Assembly (NCBI RefSeq): GCF_047238125.1 | Contig: NZ_JBDFMH010000001.1 | Span: 2,976,001 to 3,040,000, forward strand | Reading direction: 5' to 3' | Length of the DNA stretch: 64,000 nt | Source: JBDFMH01 sp047238125 | Lineage (GTDB): Bacteria; Pseudomonadota; Alphaproteobacteria; Sphingomonadales; Sphingomonadaceae | Shown here: piece after piece, positions 1-8,302 of the stretch | Layout: each line of letters opens with the position of its first letter | Numbering within the stretch: position 1 is the first letter of the stretch | Translations under genes and position numbers: made by a program | The notes under the pieces: generated by a model | The model's database searches: none | What the model was told of the DNA's origin: nothing | The model's input: only the letters and a program-made list of their open reading frames with translations

Positions 1-207
1 TTGACTGCGGCAGCGATGGGGATGCCGGCCGTCGCCATCAACCTGTTGCCGAACTGGTTCGCAGGCACGATCCCGGCGAGCTGGGGTTTCTCGCTCACCA
101 CCGTCTATTGCGTCTGGCTGCTCGTGCTGGCGATGCTGGTGCCGCTGGCACGCTGGTTTGCAGGCGTGAAGCGGCGTCGGCGGGACTGGTGGCTGGGCTA
201 TCTGTGA
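1..207 (+). CDS. C-terminal end of a membrane acyltransferase-like protein (partial)
   Basis: Only the last 68 or so residues are inside the window; the gene starts to the left of base 1, so the TTG at base 1 is not taken as a start. The visible part has one clear membrane segment (LTTVYCVWLLVLAMLVPLARWFA region) followed by a basic tail ending RRRRDWWLGYL. That ending (basic stretch, then WWLSYL-like) is what I recall for bacterial DUF1624 / heparan-alpha-glucosaminide N-acetyltransferase-like membrane proteins. The family call rests on this short tail alone. The stop TGA (205-207) is followed within 12 nt by the next gene, so the two are probably one transcript. Confidence 0.5.
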   Translation: MTAAAMGMPAVAINLLPNWFAGTIPASWGFSLTTVYCVWLLVLAMLVPLARWFAGVKRRRRDWWLGYL

Positions 208-218
208 GGGAGAGGGCA

Positions 219-1349
219 TTGATCGATCGACGCAACCTGCTCGGCCTGATAGCCGCCGCGCCGCTGCTGGCCCGACCCTCCATGGCGTTCGCGGCGTCGC
301 CCTTTCCGACGGCGCGATTCGATCAGGCGATCGTGATCGACGGGCTTGGCGGGTTCGACGATCCATATGGCAAGGAGGGCGATGTCCGGATCAGCGATCG
401 CGGTTGGGCCGAAATCCGCGCCTCGGGGGCGACCGCGTTTCATTTCACGATGGGCGAAGTCGGCAACGAGAAGGACGGCGGCTGGCTGGATACGCTGAAG
501 TCGTTCGGCCAGATCGGCGGTTTCCTCGACCCCAATGCCGATCGCTTCATGCTGGCGCGCTCTGCCGCCGATATTCGCGCGGCCAAGGCGGCGGGCAAGA
601 TCGCGATCATCTACGGTTTGCAGGATACGGCGATGGTCGGGGCGGACCTCGATCGGCTTGCCGTGCTGAAGGGGCTGGGCGTACGCATCGTCCAGCTAAC
701 CTACAATCTGCGCAACCTGTCGGGCGATGGCGCGCTGGAGCCCGCGCAATCGGGGCTATCGCGGCTCGGCCGGCGGACGATCGAGCGGATCGAGGCCGAG
801 AAGCTGCTGCTGGATCTGAGCCATGGCGGGCGCCGTACGATTGCGGAGGCGGTAGCCGCGGCGAAGCGGCCACCCATCATCAGCCATACCGGCTGCCGCG
901 CGCTGCACGACAATCCCCGCAACGTCGACGATGCATCGCTGAAAGCGGTGGCAAACAAGGGCGGCGTGATCGGGATCTACTGGATGCCGTTCCTGGTGGC
1001 GAACGGCAAGCCAACGGGGGCCGATCTCGTGCGCCACATGGATCATGTCGTGAAGCTCTGCGGCGAGGATCATGTCGCGATCGGCACCGACGGCAATCTG
1101 AGCAAGACCGTGATCGACGACAAGGCGCGCGCCCGCCAGAAGAAGTTCTACGAGGATCGCACCGCGCGCGGCATCGCTGCCCCGGGCGAGGGGCCGGACA
1201 TCTTCAATATCGTCACCGAATGGGATGGCCCGATGCGGTTCCGCAAGCTGGCCGACGGTCTTGCCGCTGCCGGCTGGAGCAGCGCGCGCATCGAAAAGGC
1301 GCTCGGCGGCAATCTGATGCGGCTCTACGCCGACGTGTGGGGCAGTTGA
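219..1349 (+). CDS. Membrane dipeptidase-like protein (peptidase M19 family), atypical metal site
   Basis: 376 residues. I place the start at TTG 219 because a purine-rich GAGGGAGAGGG (206-216) lies just upstream; GTG 204 is an in-frame alternative. The N-terminus (DRRNLLGLIAAAPLLA) looks like a twin-arginine signal, so the protein is probably exported folded. Family landmarks of zinc dipeptidases are present in order: DLSHGGRRT, ISHTGCRAL, NPRNVDD and IGTDGN. The N-terminal HxD zinc motif is however replaced (VIDGLGGFDDP), and the bridging Glu normally in a G(I/L)E motif reads IIYGLQD. The family's role is hydrolysis of dipeptides or N-acyl amino acids; activity here is uncertain because of the missing ligands. 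Confidence 0.8.
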   Translation: MIDRRNLLGLIAAAPLLARPSMAFAASPFPTARFDQAIVIDGLGGFDDPYGKEGDVRISDRGWAEIRASGATAFHFTMGEVGNEKDGGWLDTLKSFGQIGGFLDPNADRFMLARSAADIRAAKAAGKIAIIYGLQDTAMVGADLDRLAVLKGLGVRIVQLTYNLRNLSGDGALEPAQSGLSRLGRRTIERIEAEKLLLDLSHGGRRTIAEAVAAAKRPPIISHTGCRALHDNPRNVDDASLKAVANKGGVIGIYWMPFLVANGKPTGADLVRHMDHVVKLCGEDHVAIGTDGNLSKTVIDDKARARQKKFYEDRTARGIAAPGEGPDIFNIVTEWDGPMRFRKLADGLAAAGWSSARIEKALGGNLMRLYADVWGS

Positions 1350-1379
1350 TCTGATCCTCCCCCGCATGGGGGAATTGGC

Positions 1380-2378
1380 TCAGCCCAGCTGCTGCGCAAC
1401 CAGCGCCTTCAGGTCCGCTTCCGGTCGCGCGCCATAGTGCGAGATCACTTCGGCCGCTGCGATCGCGCCGATGCGTAGCGACTCCTCCAGGCTGCGGCCG
1501 CGGACATGGCCGAACAGGAAGCCGGCGGAGAACAGGTCACCCGCGCCAGTCGTGTCGACCACCTTGTCGATCGGCTGGGCCGCGACCTCGGCGCGCTCCC
1601 CGCCCGAGACCGCGATCGCGCCCGCGGCACCCCGGGTCGTCACCAGTACCGGCACCTGCGCCGCAATCTCCGCGACCGCCGCCTCGAAGTCCGATGCGTC
1701 GGCCAGCGCCAGCAGCTCCTCTTCGTTGGCGAACAGGATGTCGATGTCGCCATCGGCGATCAGCTTGCGGAAATCGGCGCGGTGGTTGTGGATGCAGAAC
1801 TCGGCCGAAACGCCGAGCGCCACCTTGCGGCCGGCCGACTTGGCATAGCGGATGGCGCGCTTCATCGCTTCGCGCGGCTCGGCGGGATCCCAGAGATAGC
1901 CTTCGAGCAGCAGGATGCCTGCGCCCGCCACCGCGTCCGCGTCGATCGAATCGGCGGGCAGATACTGGGCCGCGCCGAGATAGGTGTTCATCGTGCGCTG
2001 GCCGCACTGGCTGACCAGGATCAGGCAGCGCGCGGTCGGCACGTCGCTGCCGCCACGTGCCGGCACGTCGAACGCCACGCCCTGCGCGCGAATATCATGG
2101 GCGAAGACTTCGCCGAGCTGGTCGTCGGCGACCTGGCCGACAAACGCGCAGGATCCGCCCAGCGCTGCGAAGCCGGCCAGCGTGTTGGCGGCCGACCCGC
2201 CACTCACTTCGCGGCCCGGGCCCATCTTCGCGTAGAGATCGGTCGCCTGGCCCGCGTCGATCAGCCGCATCTGGCCCACCGTCATCCCGTTATCGGTGAT
2301 GAAGTCATCGCTGGCAGGCGCCAGCACATCGACGATGGCATTGCCAATTGCGATGATGTCGAGGGTGGGTTCGGTCAC
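1380..2378 (-). CDS. PfkB-family carbohydrate/nucleoside kinase, probably adenosine kinase
   Basis: 332 residues from GTG 2378, chosen because GGAG sits 7 nt upstream and the protein then begins VTEPTLDIIAIGNAIVDV, the usual first beta strand of the family. A longer frame to 2456 is open but its extra residues look non-coding. The family signature near the C-terminus, DTTGAGDLFSAGFLFG, carries the catalytic Asp (second D-type residue of GAGD) and anion hole. An N-terminal GGSAANTLAGFA stretch is the substrate-side signature. Sphingomonad proteins of this form are normally called adenosine kinase, which would phosphorylate adenosine to AMP; other PfkB sugars cannot be excluded. Convergent with the M19 gene. 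Confidence 0.8.
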   Translation of the reverse strand: MTEPTLDIIAIGNAIVDVLAPASDDFITDNGMTVGQMRLIDAGQATDLYAKMGPGREVSGGSAANTLAGFAALGGSCAFVGQVADDQLGEVFAHDIRAQGVAFDVPARGGSDVPTARCLILVSQCGQRTMNTYLGAAQYLPADSIDADAVAGAGILLLEGYLWDPAEPREAMKRAIRYAKSAGRKVALGVSAEFCIHNHRADFRKLIADGDIDILFANEEELLALADASDFEAAVAEIAAQVPVLVTTRGAAGAIAVSGGERAEVAAQPIDKVVDTTGAGDLFSAGFLFGHVRGRSLEESLRIGAIAAAEVISHYGARPEADLKALVAQQLG

Positions 2379-2449
2379 GGGCAACTCCGGCGGTCGAAAA
2401 GGCGGAGCCGCGCCTAGCGGGCGGATCGTCGGCGTGCAACCGCGGCGCA

Positions 2450-2477
2450 TTGCCAAGCCCGAATGTTATGATATGCA
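2450..2477 (+). promoter_or_regulatory. Candidate promoter of exbD with an inverted repeat
   Basis: TTGCCA (2450-2455), a 16-nt spacer and TATGCA (2472-2477) lie upstream of the exbD start. An inverted repeat ATGAT-N10-ATCAT (2468-2487) overlaps the -10 in an AT-rich patch, and could be a repressor site. Iron control would be expected for ExbD in general, but the repeat is not a textbook Fur box. Confidence 0.35.
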
Positions 2478-2505
2478 ATCTCATCATCATGATGGAGGCC
2501 GTGTC

Positions 2506-2931
2506 ATGCGTCGTTCCGCCGTCCGCCCCGCTGCCGAACCCGCGCTGTTCGGAGAGATCAACACGACCCCGTTGATCGATGTGATGCTGGTGCTGCTGAT
2601 CATGATGATCCTCACCGTGCCGATCACCACGCACAAGGTGCCCCTCGACCTGCCTCAGGCCGGGCCAACAGCCGGGGCGCCGCGCCCAACGCATCGGCTT
2701 GCGCTCGATCCCGCCGGGGCACTGTCATGGGATGGTGTGCCGATCGCAATTGCGGAGCTCCCCCGGCGGCTGGCCGCGCATGTCGCTGATCCGGCTGCGC
2801 CGCAGCTGACTTTGCGTGCCGAAGCTGAAACCCCTTATCTCCGCTTCGACGAGACGCTGGCCACCATCCAGCGCGCCGGTGTCACCCGGCTGGGGCTGGT
2901 CGATAATGGACGGTTCGTATCCGGCGACTAA
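2506..2931 (+). CDS. Biopolymer transport protein ExbD/TolR family
   Basis: 141 residues, started at ATG 2506 with GGAGG (2494-2498) 7 nt upstream. Short cytoplasmic N-terminus, then one membrane helix carrying the functionally key aspartate in TPLIDVMLVLLIMMI, then a periplasmic domain of about 100 residues: the whole ExbD/TolR architecture. These proteins use the proton gradient with ExbB/TolQ to energise TonB or TolA. No exbB, tonB, tolQ or receptor gene is adjacent, so this copy must work with partners elsewhere. The family is sure; whether it is an ExbD or a TolR in function is not. Confidence 0.85.
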   Translation: MRRSAVRPAAEPALFGEINTTPLIDVMLVLLIMMILTVPITTHKVPLDLPQAGPTAGAPRPTHRLALDPAGALSWDGVPIAIAELPRRLAAHVADPAAPQLTLRAEAETPYLRFDETLATIQRAGVTRLGLVDNGRFVSGD

Positions 2932-2991
2932 TCGCATCGGGGTTGCGCCGCGGCTGGTGCGGCGCGATCCTGCCAGGCGGGAGGTTCGGCC

Positions 2992-3576
2992 ATGAACCGG
3001 GATCCGCGGATCGATGCCTATATCGAACGGGCGCAACCTTTTGCGCAGCCGATCCTGCGCCATATCCGGGGGCGGATGCACGCCGCCTGCCCCGACGGCG
3101 AGGAAACCATGAAATGGTCGTCGCCCAGCTTTACCTACCAAGGCGAGATCTTGGCGGGGATGGCCGCCTTCAAGGCCCATGCGGCGCTCAACTTCTGGAA
3201 GGGCGGCGCAGTCACCGACGGGATCGACGGTGCGATGGGCCGGTTCGGCAAGCTGACCAGCATTGCGGACCTGCCGGACGACGCGGCATTCGATGCGCTG
3301 GTGACGAAGGCGATGGCGCTGGTGGGAACCCGTACCGCGCGACCGAAGCCAGACCCCAAGCCACGGATCGATACACCCGCCGACATGACCGCGCGGCTTG
3401 CCGCCGATCCGGCGGCTCAGGCGGTCTGGAATCGCTTCCCGCCCGGCCAGCGTCGCGAATATGTGACCTGGATCGTCGAGGCCAGGCGACCGGAGACGCG
3501 CGCGAAGCGGCTCGATCAGGCGATCGCGTGGATCGCGGACGGCAAGCGCCGCAACTGGAAATACGAGAATTGCTGA
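2992..3576 (+). CDS. YdeI/OmdA-family protein with DUF1801-type domain
   Basis: 194 residues starting MNRDPRIDAYIERA at ATG 2992 behind GGGAGG. The N-terminal half (IRGRMHAACPDGEETMKWSSPSFTYQG, then ALNFWKGG) matches the DUF1801/YdhG-like fold; the C-terminal half (AVWNRFPPGQRREYVTWIVEARRPETRAKRLDQAIAWI) is the helical OmdA-type segment in which a conserved RxYxxWI is typical. Members are linked to bacteriocin tolerance or metal handling in some species, but the molecular function is not established. Cytoplasmic, no signal. Confidence 0.75.
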   Translation: MNRDPRIDAYIERAQPFAQPILRHIRGRMHAACPDGEETMKWSSPSFTYQGEILAGMAAFKAHAALNFWKGGAVTDGIDGAMGRFGKLTSIADLPDDAAFDALVTKAMALVGTRTARPKPDPKPRIDTPADMTARLAADPAAQAVWNRFPPGQRREYVTWIVEARRPETRAKRLDQAIAWIADGKRRNWKYENC

Positions 3577-3597
3577 TCGTTGCGCCCGCCGCTAGCT
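3570..3597 (+). promoter_or_regulatory. Candidate promoter of the DUF3667 gene
   Basis: TTGCTG (3570-3575), 16-nt spacer, CTAGCT (3592-3597). It overlaps the stop codon of the YdeI gene and would give a leader of about 20 nt. The same spacing and CTANNN -10 recur elsewhere in the window. Confidence 0.35.
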
Positions 3598-3622
3598 AGG
3601 GAGGTGGGCGACAGGCGGGGTC

Positions 3623-4732
3623 TTGCGGGTGGACGGCGACGCAATCGGGGAATTGGGCGCGATCGCCACGGCCGGGATGGCGGCGCGCGCGATCGAGCCG
3701 GGCGCCGGCGAGGCGCATGCGGCCGGGCACGGCGCCTGCCTAAATTGCGGCTGCAAGCTCGACGGGGCCTATTGCCCTTGCTGCGGTCAGGCAGCGCATG
3801 TCCATCGCTCGCTGGCGGCGTTCGGCCACGATATCGCGCACAGCGTGCTGCACTTCGAAGGCAAGATCTTCCGAACGCTGCCGCTGCTGTTCTTCCGCCC
3901 TGGCGAACTTACCCGGCGCTACGTGCATGGCGAACGCGCGAAATTCGTGTCGCCGATGGCGCTGTTCCTGTTCTCCGTATTTACGATGTTCGCGGTGTTC
4001 AGCCTGGTCGGCGGGCCGGTGCCGCTCGCATCCGGCGAGGAGATACGGCAGGGCGTTGCCCAGGCACGCGTCAATATCGCCGCCGAGCAGCGCAACCTAA
4101 GTAGCCAGCGCGACCGGATCGATCGCGAGATCGCCGCCGCACGCGCCGCGAACCGGCCGACGACGGCACTGGAAATGAGCCGCAAGGCGTTCGATGCGAA
4201 GATCGCCGATACGCAGCGTTCGGATGCGTTCGTCCGGCTGGGCGAAACCGGCACCAGTGCGCTCCGCCCGAATATGGAAGAGCTGAAGATCAACACTGGC
4301 GATCCCGCGTTCGACAGGAAGCTCGGCCATCTGCTCGAGAATCCGGATCTCGCGCTCTACAAGCTGCAATCCAGCGCCTATAAATTCTCGTGGGCGCTGA
4401 TTCCGATCTCCGTGCCGTTCATCTGGCTGATGTTCTTCTGGAAGCGCGGGTTGACGGTCTACGACCATGCCGTGTTCGCGACCTATTCGATCAGCTTCGT
4501 GACTCTGCTCGTGATCCTGCTGTCGCTGATCCGCCCGATCGGGCTAGGCGCCGGCTTTGCGCTGACCGTGCTGACCTTCGTGCCGCCGGTCCATATGTTC
4601 GTGCAGCTGCGTGGGGCCTACCCGATCGGCCGCTTCGGCGCGCTGTGGCGCACCGTGTATCTGGTCACGGTGGCGACCTTCTCGTCACTCGCCTTCTTCG
4701 CCAGCCTGCTGGCAATCGGGCTGCTGGGCTGA
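3623..4732 (+). CDS. DUF3667 family membrane protein with N-terminal zinc ribbon
   Basis: About 369 residues. Near residue 37 it has CLNCGCKLDGAYCPCCGQ, a two-CxxC zinc-ribbon, followed by the DUF3667 core: HDIAHSVLHFEGKIFRTLPLLFFRPGELTRRYVHGERAKFVSPMALFLF. A polar, helical region (residues about 155-240) separates the first membrane helix from three C-terminal helices (SWALIPISVPFIWLMFFW, ISFVTLLVILLSLI, TVYLVTVATFSSLAFFASLLAIGLL). Function unknown. The start is uncertain: TTG 3623 and GTG 3629 are both possible, and no ATG precedes the zinc ribbon closely. Confidence 0.8.
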   Translation: MRVDGDAIGELGAIATAGMAARAIEPGAGEAHAAGHGACLNCGCKLDGAYCPCCGQAAHVHRSLAAFGHDIAHSVLHFEGKIFRTLPLLFFRPGELTRRYVHGERAKFVSPMALFLFSVFTMFAVFSLVGGPVPLASGEEIRQGVAQARVNIAAEQRNLSSQRDRIDREIAAARAANRPTTALEMSRKAFDAKIADTQRSDAFVRLGETGTSALRPNMEELKINTGDPAFDRKLGHLLENPDLALYKLQSSAYKFSWALIPISVPFIWLMFFWKRGLTVYDHAVFATYSISFVTLLVILLSLIRPIGLGAGFALTVLTFVPPVHMFVQLRGAYPIGRFGALWRTVYLVTVATFSSLAFFASLLAIGLLG

Positions 4733-4736
4733 ACGA

Positions 4737-5714
4737 TCAGCGGCGGCGGGTATCGCTCGCCTGCATATAGGCCTGGCGGAAGCTGCGCGCGACGCCGCCT
4801 TCCGTAAGCGTCTTGTGGCGACGCACCGCAATTTCCCAGCACTGCGCGGCCTTGCCGCGGATCGAGAAGCCGGTGCCGGCGGCTTCCGCCTCGATACCGG
4901 GCGGATCGAGCGCGTCGATCGCGGCGGTCGCGGCGGCGGTCGCTCCGGCGCTGACCCCGGCCAAGTGATCGGCCAGATCCTCGAACGACGCGCGCACCGC
5001 TTGCGCATCGGACAGAAAACCATCGGTGCGACGCGCGAGCAGCGTTTCCGCCAGCTTGCGCGTCGGGGCCCATTTGAACGGATTATTGTCGACCGCGCCG
5101 ATCGTGGTGCGATCGAGCCCGCTTTCCTGCTTCAGCCGGGTCCGATCGGCAAGTAGGCCGGCAAGCCCGAGAATGGTCTGGCGATACATCGCGCCCGCAC
5201 GCTGCATCACCTCGGCCGGATCCTCGCCAGACAAAGCAGATGCATCGATCCCGGCACCTGCGCAGAAGGCCTCGATCAGCGATGCATCGCGCGGCGCGGG
5301 GCGCAGCGCAGCGACTGGGTCGCTCCAATCGCGCGGCAGGCTCGGCACGGTCAGCGGCACCATCTGGGCGATGCAGGTGGCGTCGCCGTCGCTGGCCTGT
5401 TGCGGCGCGCGATCAACACGGATGGCAAGGCCGCCCAGGGTCAGCACCGTCTCCGGCTCGATCGAGACCGGAACGTCATGGGCCACGCGCTCGCCGCTGC
5501 CCAGCAGCACGCCGTTGGTGCTGCAGTCGCGCAGCACCAGCCCGCCCTGCTCGACCGACAGCAGGCAGTGGATCCGCGACAGCGTGCCTTCCGGATCGTC
5601 GAGCATCCAGTCGGCCGAAGGATCGCGGCCGATCGAAATCCGGCCATCGGCCAGCAACCGGGCATCGATCTGCTCGGCAGGCGCGTCGCGGTGAAAGAGG
5701 CGGCAGATATACAT
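4737..5714 (-). CDS. tagH: FHA-domain protein of the type VI secretion TagH type
   Basis: 325 residues, starting ATG 5714, two bases after the stop of the kinase gene, so translationally linked to it. The N-terminal FHA domain (about residues 20-95) shows the phosphothreonine-binding landmarks ISIGRDPSADW, LSRIHC and DCSTNG. The C-terminal third (MYRQTILGLAGLLADRTRLKQE, then DNNPFKWAPT and a long helical tail) resembles the domain of T6SS-associated FHA proteins (VI_FHA/TagH), where the motif is NNPLKF. Such proteins read threonine phosphorylation by a PpkA-like kinase to switch on secretion. No T6SS structural gene is visible here. Domain call firm; T6SS role is inference. Confidence 0.75.
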   Translation of the reverse strand: MYICRLFHRDAPAEQIDARLLADGRISIGRDPSADWMLDDPEGTLSRIHCLLSVEQGGLVLRDCSTNGVLLGSGERVAHDVPVSIEPETVLTLGGLAIRVDRAPQQASDGDATCIAQMVPLTVPSLPRDWSDPVAALRPAPRDASLIEAFCAGAGIDASALSGEDPAEVMQRAGAMYRQTILGLAGLLADRTRLKQESGLDRTTIGAVDNNPFKWAPTRKLAETLLARRTDGFLSDAQAVRASFEDLADHLAGVSAGATAAATAAIDALDPPGIEAEAAGTGFSIRGKAAQCWEIAVRRHKTLTEGGVARSFRQAYMQASDTRRR

Positions 5715-5716
5715 GG

Positions 5717-7429
5717 TCAGGCGCTCCGCGCAGTGGGGGCGGGGGTGGGGATACGCGCAACCGGCGCCGCCGCGATCCGCGTGGCGGCCAGCGCGCGTGG
5801 GCTGCCCGACGGTCGGTCGGCGGCTTCCAGCCGTTCCTGCATCGCAGTCGCGAACAGGTTGAAGCGATCGAACAGCGCGCCGAACTCATCGCGCCGCTGG
5901 TGCGAAATCCGGAAATCGAGATCGCCGAGCGCGGCATCGGCCAGCGCGCGGTTCAGCCGGCGCACGGGCCGTGCCAGCAATCGCGCGACCGTGAAGCTGA
6001 CCCCCGCGACCACCAGCAGCACGATCCCGCCCAGCGCGATCAGCAGCGCGCGGCTGGTGGCGGCCGCGGTCTGCAGTTCGGCCTTGCTGATGCTGACTTC
6101 GATCGTGCCGAAGGTGCGATCGGCATAGAGAATCGGGTGGACGAAGCGGAACCCGGCGCGGCCATCGTCCAGCTTGATGTCGGTCACGGTCACCTGGCCG
6201 GCGCGGTGGACAACCGCCTCGCCCTGGGGCGCGTGATAGCGCGTGCCGAGCTTGGCCGGATCGCTCGATCCCCGGATGATGCCGTCATTGTCGACCATCG
6301 TCATCCAGCGCACCGATGTGTCGCGCGCGGCGGCGGCGATGAACGCCTGGACCGGCAGCCAATCGCGCTCGATGCCGGGCAGCGCCGCATTCTCGACCGA
6401 GGGCAGCGCCGCATTGCTGGCGACGAACGAGGCGATCGACGATCCCGATGCCAGCGCCATCCGCTCCATGGCCGCATATTGGCGGTCGAGCACCGCGCCG
6501 ATGCAGAGGAACAGCGCCACCGCGGTCACGGCGACCATCGCCAGCGTCACCCGCACCGTGATCGGCACATAACGTCCGCGTGCGGCGGCGTCCGCACGCA
6601 CCGCTTCGAACGCCTTGGTCTCGCGCTCGATCGCGCGGGCAAGGTCATTGCCGTCGGCAAAGCGCCGCTCGGGCCGCTTGGACAGGAGTTTCTCGATGAT
6701 GAAGCGCAGGCCGCCGGGGCAATCGTCGGCCGATGCGGTGATCGGTTCCGGATTGCCCTGGGTGATCTGCAGCGCCAGCGTCGCGGCGCCGGTGCCGTCG
6801 AACGCGGGCTTGCCGGTCACGAGTTCGTAGAGAACCGCGCCGACCGAGAAGAGATCGGATCGGCCGTCGAGCGGGCGGCCGAGCGCCTGTTCGGGGCTCA
6901 TGTATCGCGGCGTGCCGATCACCTGGCCGATCTGGGTCTTCAGATGATCGCCCTCGCGGGCCTCGACCCGGGCGATCCCGAAATCGAGCAGCTTGATCGA
7001 TCGCCCATCCTTGGCGAGCATGATGTTGGACGGCTTGATATCGCGGTGGACGACGCCGGAGAGATGCGCGTAGCTCAGCGCCGAAGCCAGCTGCGCGCCG
7101 ATCGCCAGTACGGTTTCCGCCGACTGCCGGCCCTTTTGCGCGATCACCGTATCCAGCGTGTCGCCATCCAGCAGCTCCATCGCGATATAGGCGAAGCCAT
7201 CGGCCTGGCCGACGTCATAGATGGTCACGATGGCGGGATGGGCGAGCGCACCGGCAGCCTTGGCTTCGCGCAGGAAGCGATCGGCCGATTCCGCATCGGC
7301 GGCGACATCGGCCTTCAGCAGCTTGATCGCCAGCACGCGATCGATGCTCGGATCATAGGCGCGATAGACTTCCGCCATCGCGCCTTCGCCGATCTTGTCG
7401 CGCAGCTCATATCGTCCGACCAGCCGCAT
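5717..7429 (-). CDS. Transmembrane Ser/Thr protein kinase with periplasmic sensor and HAMP
   Basis: 570 residues from ATG 7429 (GGCGGAG upstream). Residues 1-280 are a Hanks kinase: GEGAMAEV loop, Lys36, Glu in FLREAK, HRD at about 128-130 within VVHRDIKPSN, DFG at about 149-151, then GTPRYMSPEQ. A first membrane helix (VTLAMVAVTAVALFLCIGAVL), a sensor-like segment of about 150 residues, a second helix (ALLIALGGIVLLVVAGV) and a HAMP-like linker (ARPVRRLNRALADAALGDLDFRI) follow. This order, kinase first and sensor last, fits a PpkA-like receptor kinase. It is directly upstream of the FHA protein that would read its product. All catalytic residues are present. Confidence 0.9.
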   Translation of the reverse strand: MRLVGRYELRDKIGEGAMAEVYRAYDPSIDRVLAIKLLKADVAADAESADRFLREAKAAGALAHPAIVTIYDVGQADGFAYIAMELLDGDTLDTVIAQKGRQSAETVLAIGAQLASALSYAHLSGVVHRDIKPSNIMLAKDGRSIKLLDFGIARVEAREGDHLKTQIGQVIGTPRYMSPEQALGRPLDGRSDLFSVGAVLYELVTGKPAFDGTGAATLALQITQGNPEPITASADDCPGGLRFIIEKLLSKRPERRFADGNDLARAIERETKAFEAVRADAAARGRYVPITVRVTLAMVAVTAVALFLCIGAVLDRQYAAMERMALASGSSIASFVASNAALPSVENAALPGIERDWLPVQAFIAAAARDTSVRWMTMVDNDGIIRGSSDPAKLGTRYHAPQGEAVVHRAGQVTVTDIKLDDGRAGFRFVHPILYADRTFGTIEVSISKAELQTAAATSRALLIALGGIVLLVVAGVSFTVARLLARPVRRLNRALADAALGDLDFRISHQRRDEFGALFDRFNLFATAMQERLEAADRPSGSPRALAATRIAAAPVARIPTPAPTARSA

Positions 7430-7552
7430 GGCTCCGCCTCTTCCCGAACGATTCCGGGCCGCAGGCGCAGCCCCAAATCCCATAGTCCGTGGGAGACTAA
7501 CCGCGCAGCCGTTAAGAGAGCGTTCCAACTATTACAGATTATCCAGACATCT

Positions 7553-8302
7553 TTACGACTTGGCGCGGACCGTGCGGCGGATCCGTAGCGCCCGTTCCAG
7601 ATCGCGGCGCACCAGCGGGTTGGCCGGATCGAGCCGTGTGGCCTGGTTGAGCAGGCCGACGGCGCGATCGATCTGGCCGCGGTTCATCTGTTCCAGCGCA
7701 GCCGCGCGCAGCCGCTGTGCACCGGCCGGATTGGCGGCCGGGGCAGGTCGGGGGGCAGCAACGACCGGCGCAGGGCGCGGCGCGGCCTTTGCCTCGGCCG
7801 GGGTGCGATCGGGCCGGGGGGTGGCGCGCTGGGGTTCGCGCCCGGGGACGCGAATCTTCTGCCCCGTCGTGACCGTGCCCGCGGCCTGCAGGCCGTTGTA
7901 CCGCGCGAGCGCATAGAACATCATCGGATCCCCGAGATGGCGCTGGGCCAGGCTCGAGAAGCTGTCACCGCTGCGCGCGGTGACCGTGTAGGACTGGCTG
8001 CCGAGCAGCGTTTCGGCCGGCGTGTCGATCTGCCGCAGCAGGCTGGCCGCGACCGCATCGCCGGGCTGGCGGGCGACGACCTTGGCCAGCAGCTTGCGCG
8101 CCTTTTCGGCCTCGCCCGCGTTCAGCAACGCGATCGCGTCGCCCACCTTCTCGCGGCCTTCCCAGCCGCTGGCGGCGGGCTGGGCTCCAGCGCTTTCGAC
8201 GCGCCCGCCGCCTTTCGACGATGGGCCGCAGCCGGCCAGCGTGGCGCTGGCGATCAGCAGCGTTGCCGCCATCAGGCGGTTCGGGAGACGGCTCTGGATC
8301 AT
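7553..8302 (-). CDS. LysM and TPR-like lipoprotein
   Basis: 249 residues. The ATG at 8302 overlaps the stop of the EAL gene by ATGA, so it is translationally coupled. Signal peptide with lipobox LAGC (cysteine near residue 25). After a helical repeat (DAIALLNAGEAEKARKLLAKVVARQPGDAVAASLL) comes a LysM domain (YTVTARSGDSFSSLAQRHLGDPMMFYALARYNGL ... IRVPG), a Pro/Ala-rich linker, and a second TPR-like repeat (ALEQMNRGQIDRAVGLLNQATRLDPANPLVRRDL). It is probably an envelope lipoprotein touching peptidoglycan; its position between the EAL protein and the kinase suggests it could feed envelope state to the kinase, which is inference. Confidence 0.8.
   Translation of the reverse strand: MIQSRLPNRLMAATLLIASATLAGCGPSSKGGGRVESAGAQPAASGWEGREKVGDAIALLNAGEAEKARKLLAKVVARQPGDAVAASLLRQIDTPAETLLGSQSYTVTARSGDSFSSLAQRHLGDPMMFYALARYNGLQAAGTVTTGQKIRVPGREPQRATPRPDRTPAEAKAAPRPAPVVAAPRPAPAANPAGAQRLRAAALEQMNRGQIDRAVGLLNQATRLDPANPLVRRDLERALRIRRTVRAKS

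Noticed and set aside
3604..3606. GTG at the predicted +1 of the DUF3667 promoter as a leaderless start
   Set aside because: It is out of frame with the DUF3667 gene, so the leader form is taken instead.
5240..7588. 782-residue open frame antisense to the kinase
   Set aside because: No motifs, Arg/Gln/Asp-rich shadow; the minus strand encodes complete kinase motifs.
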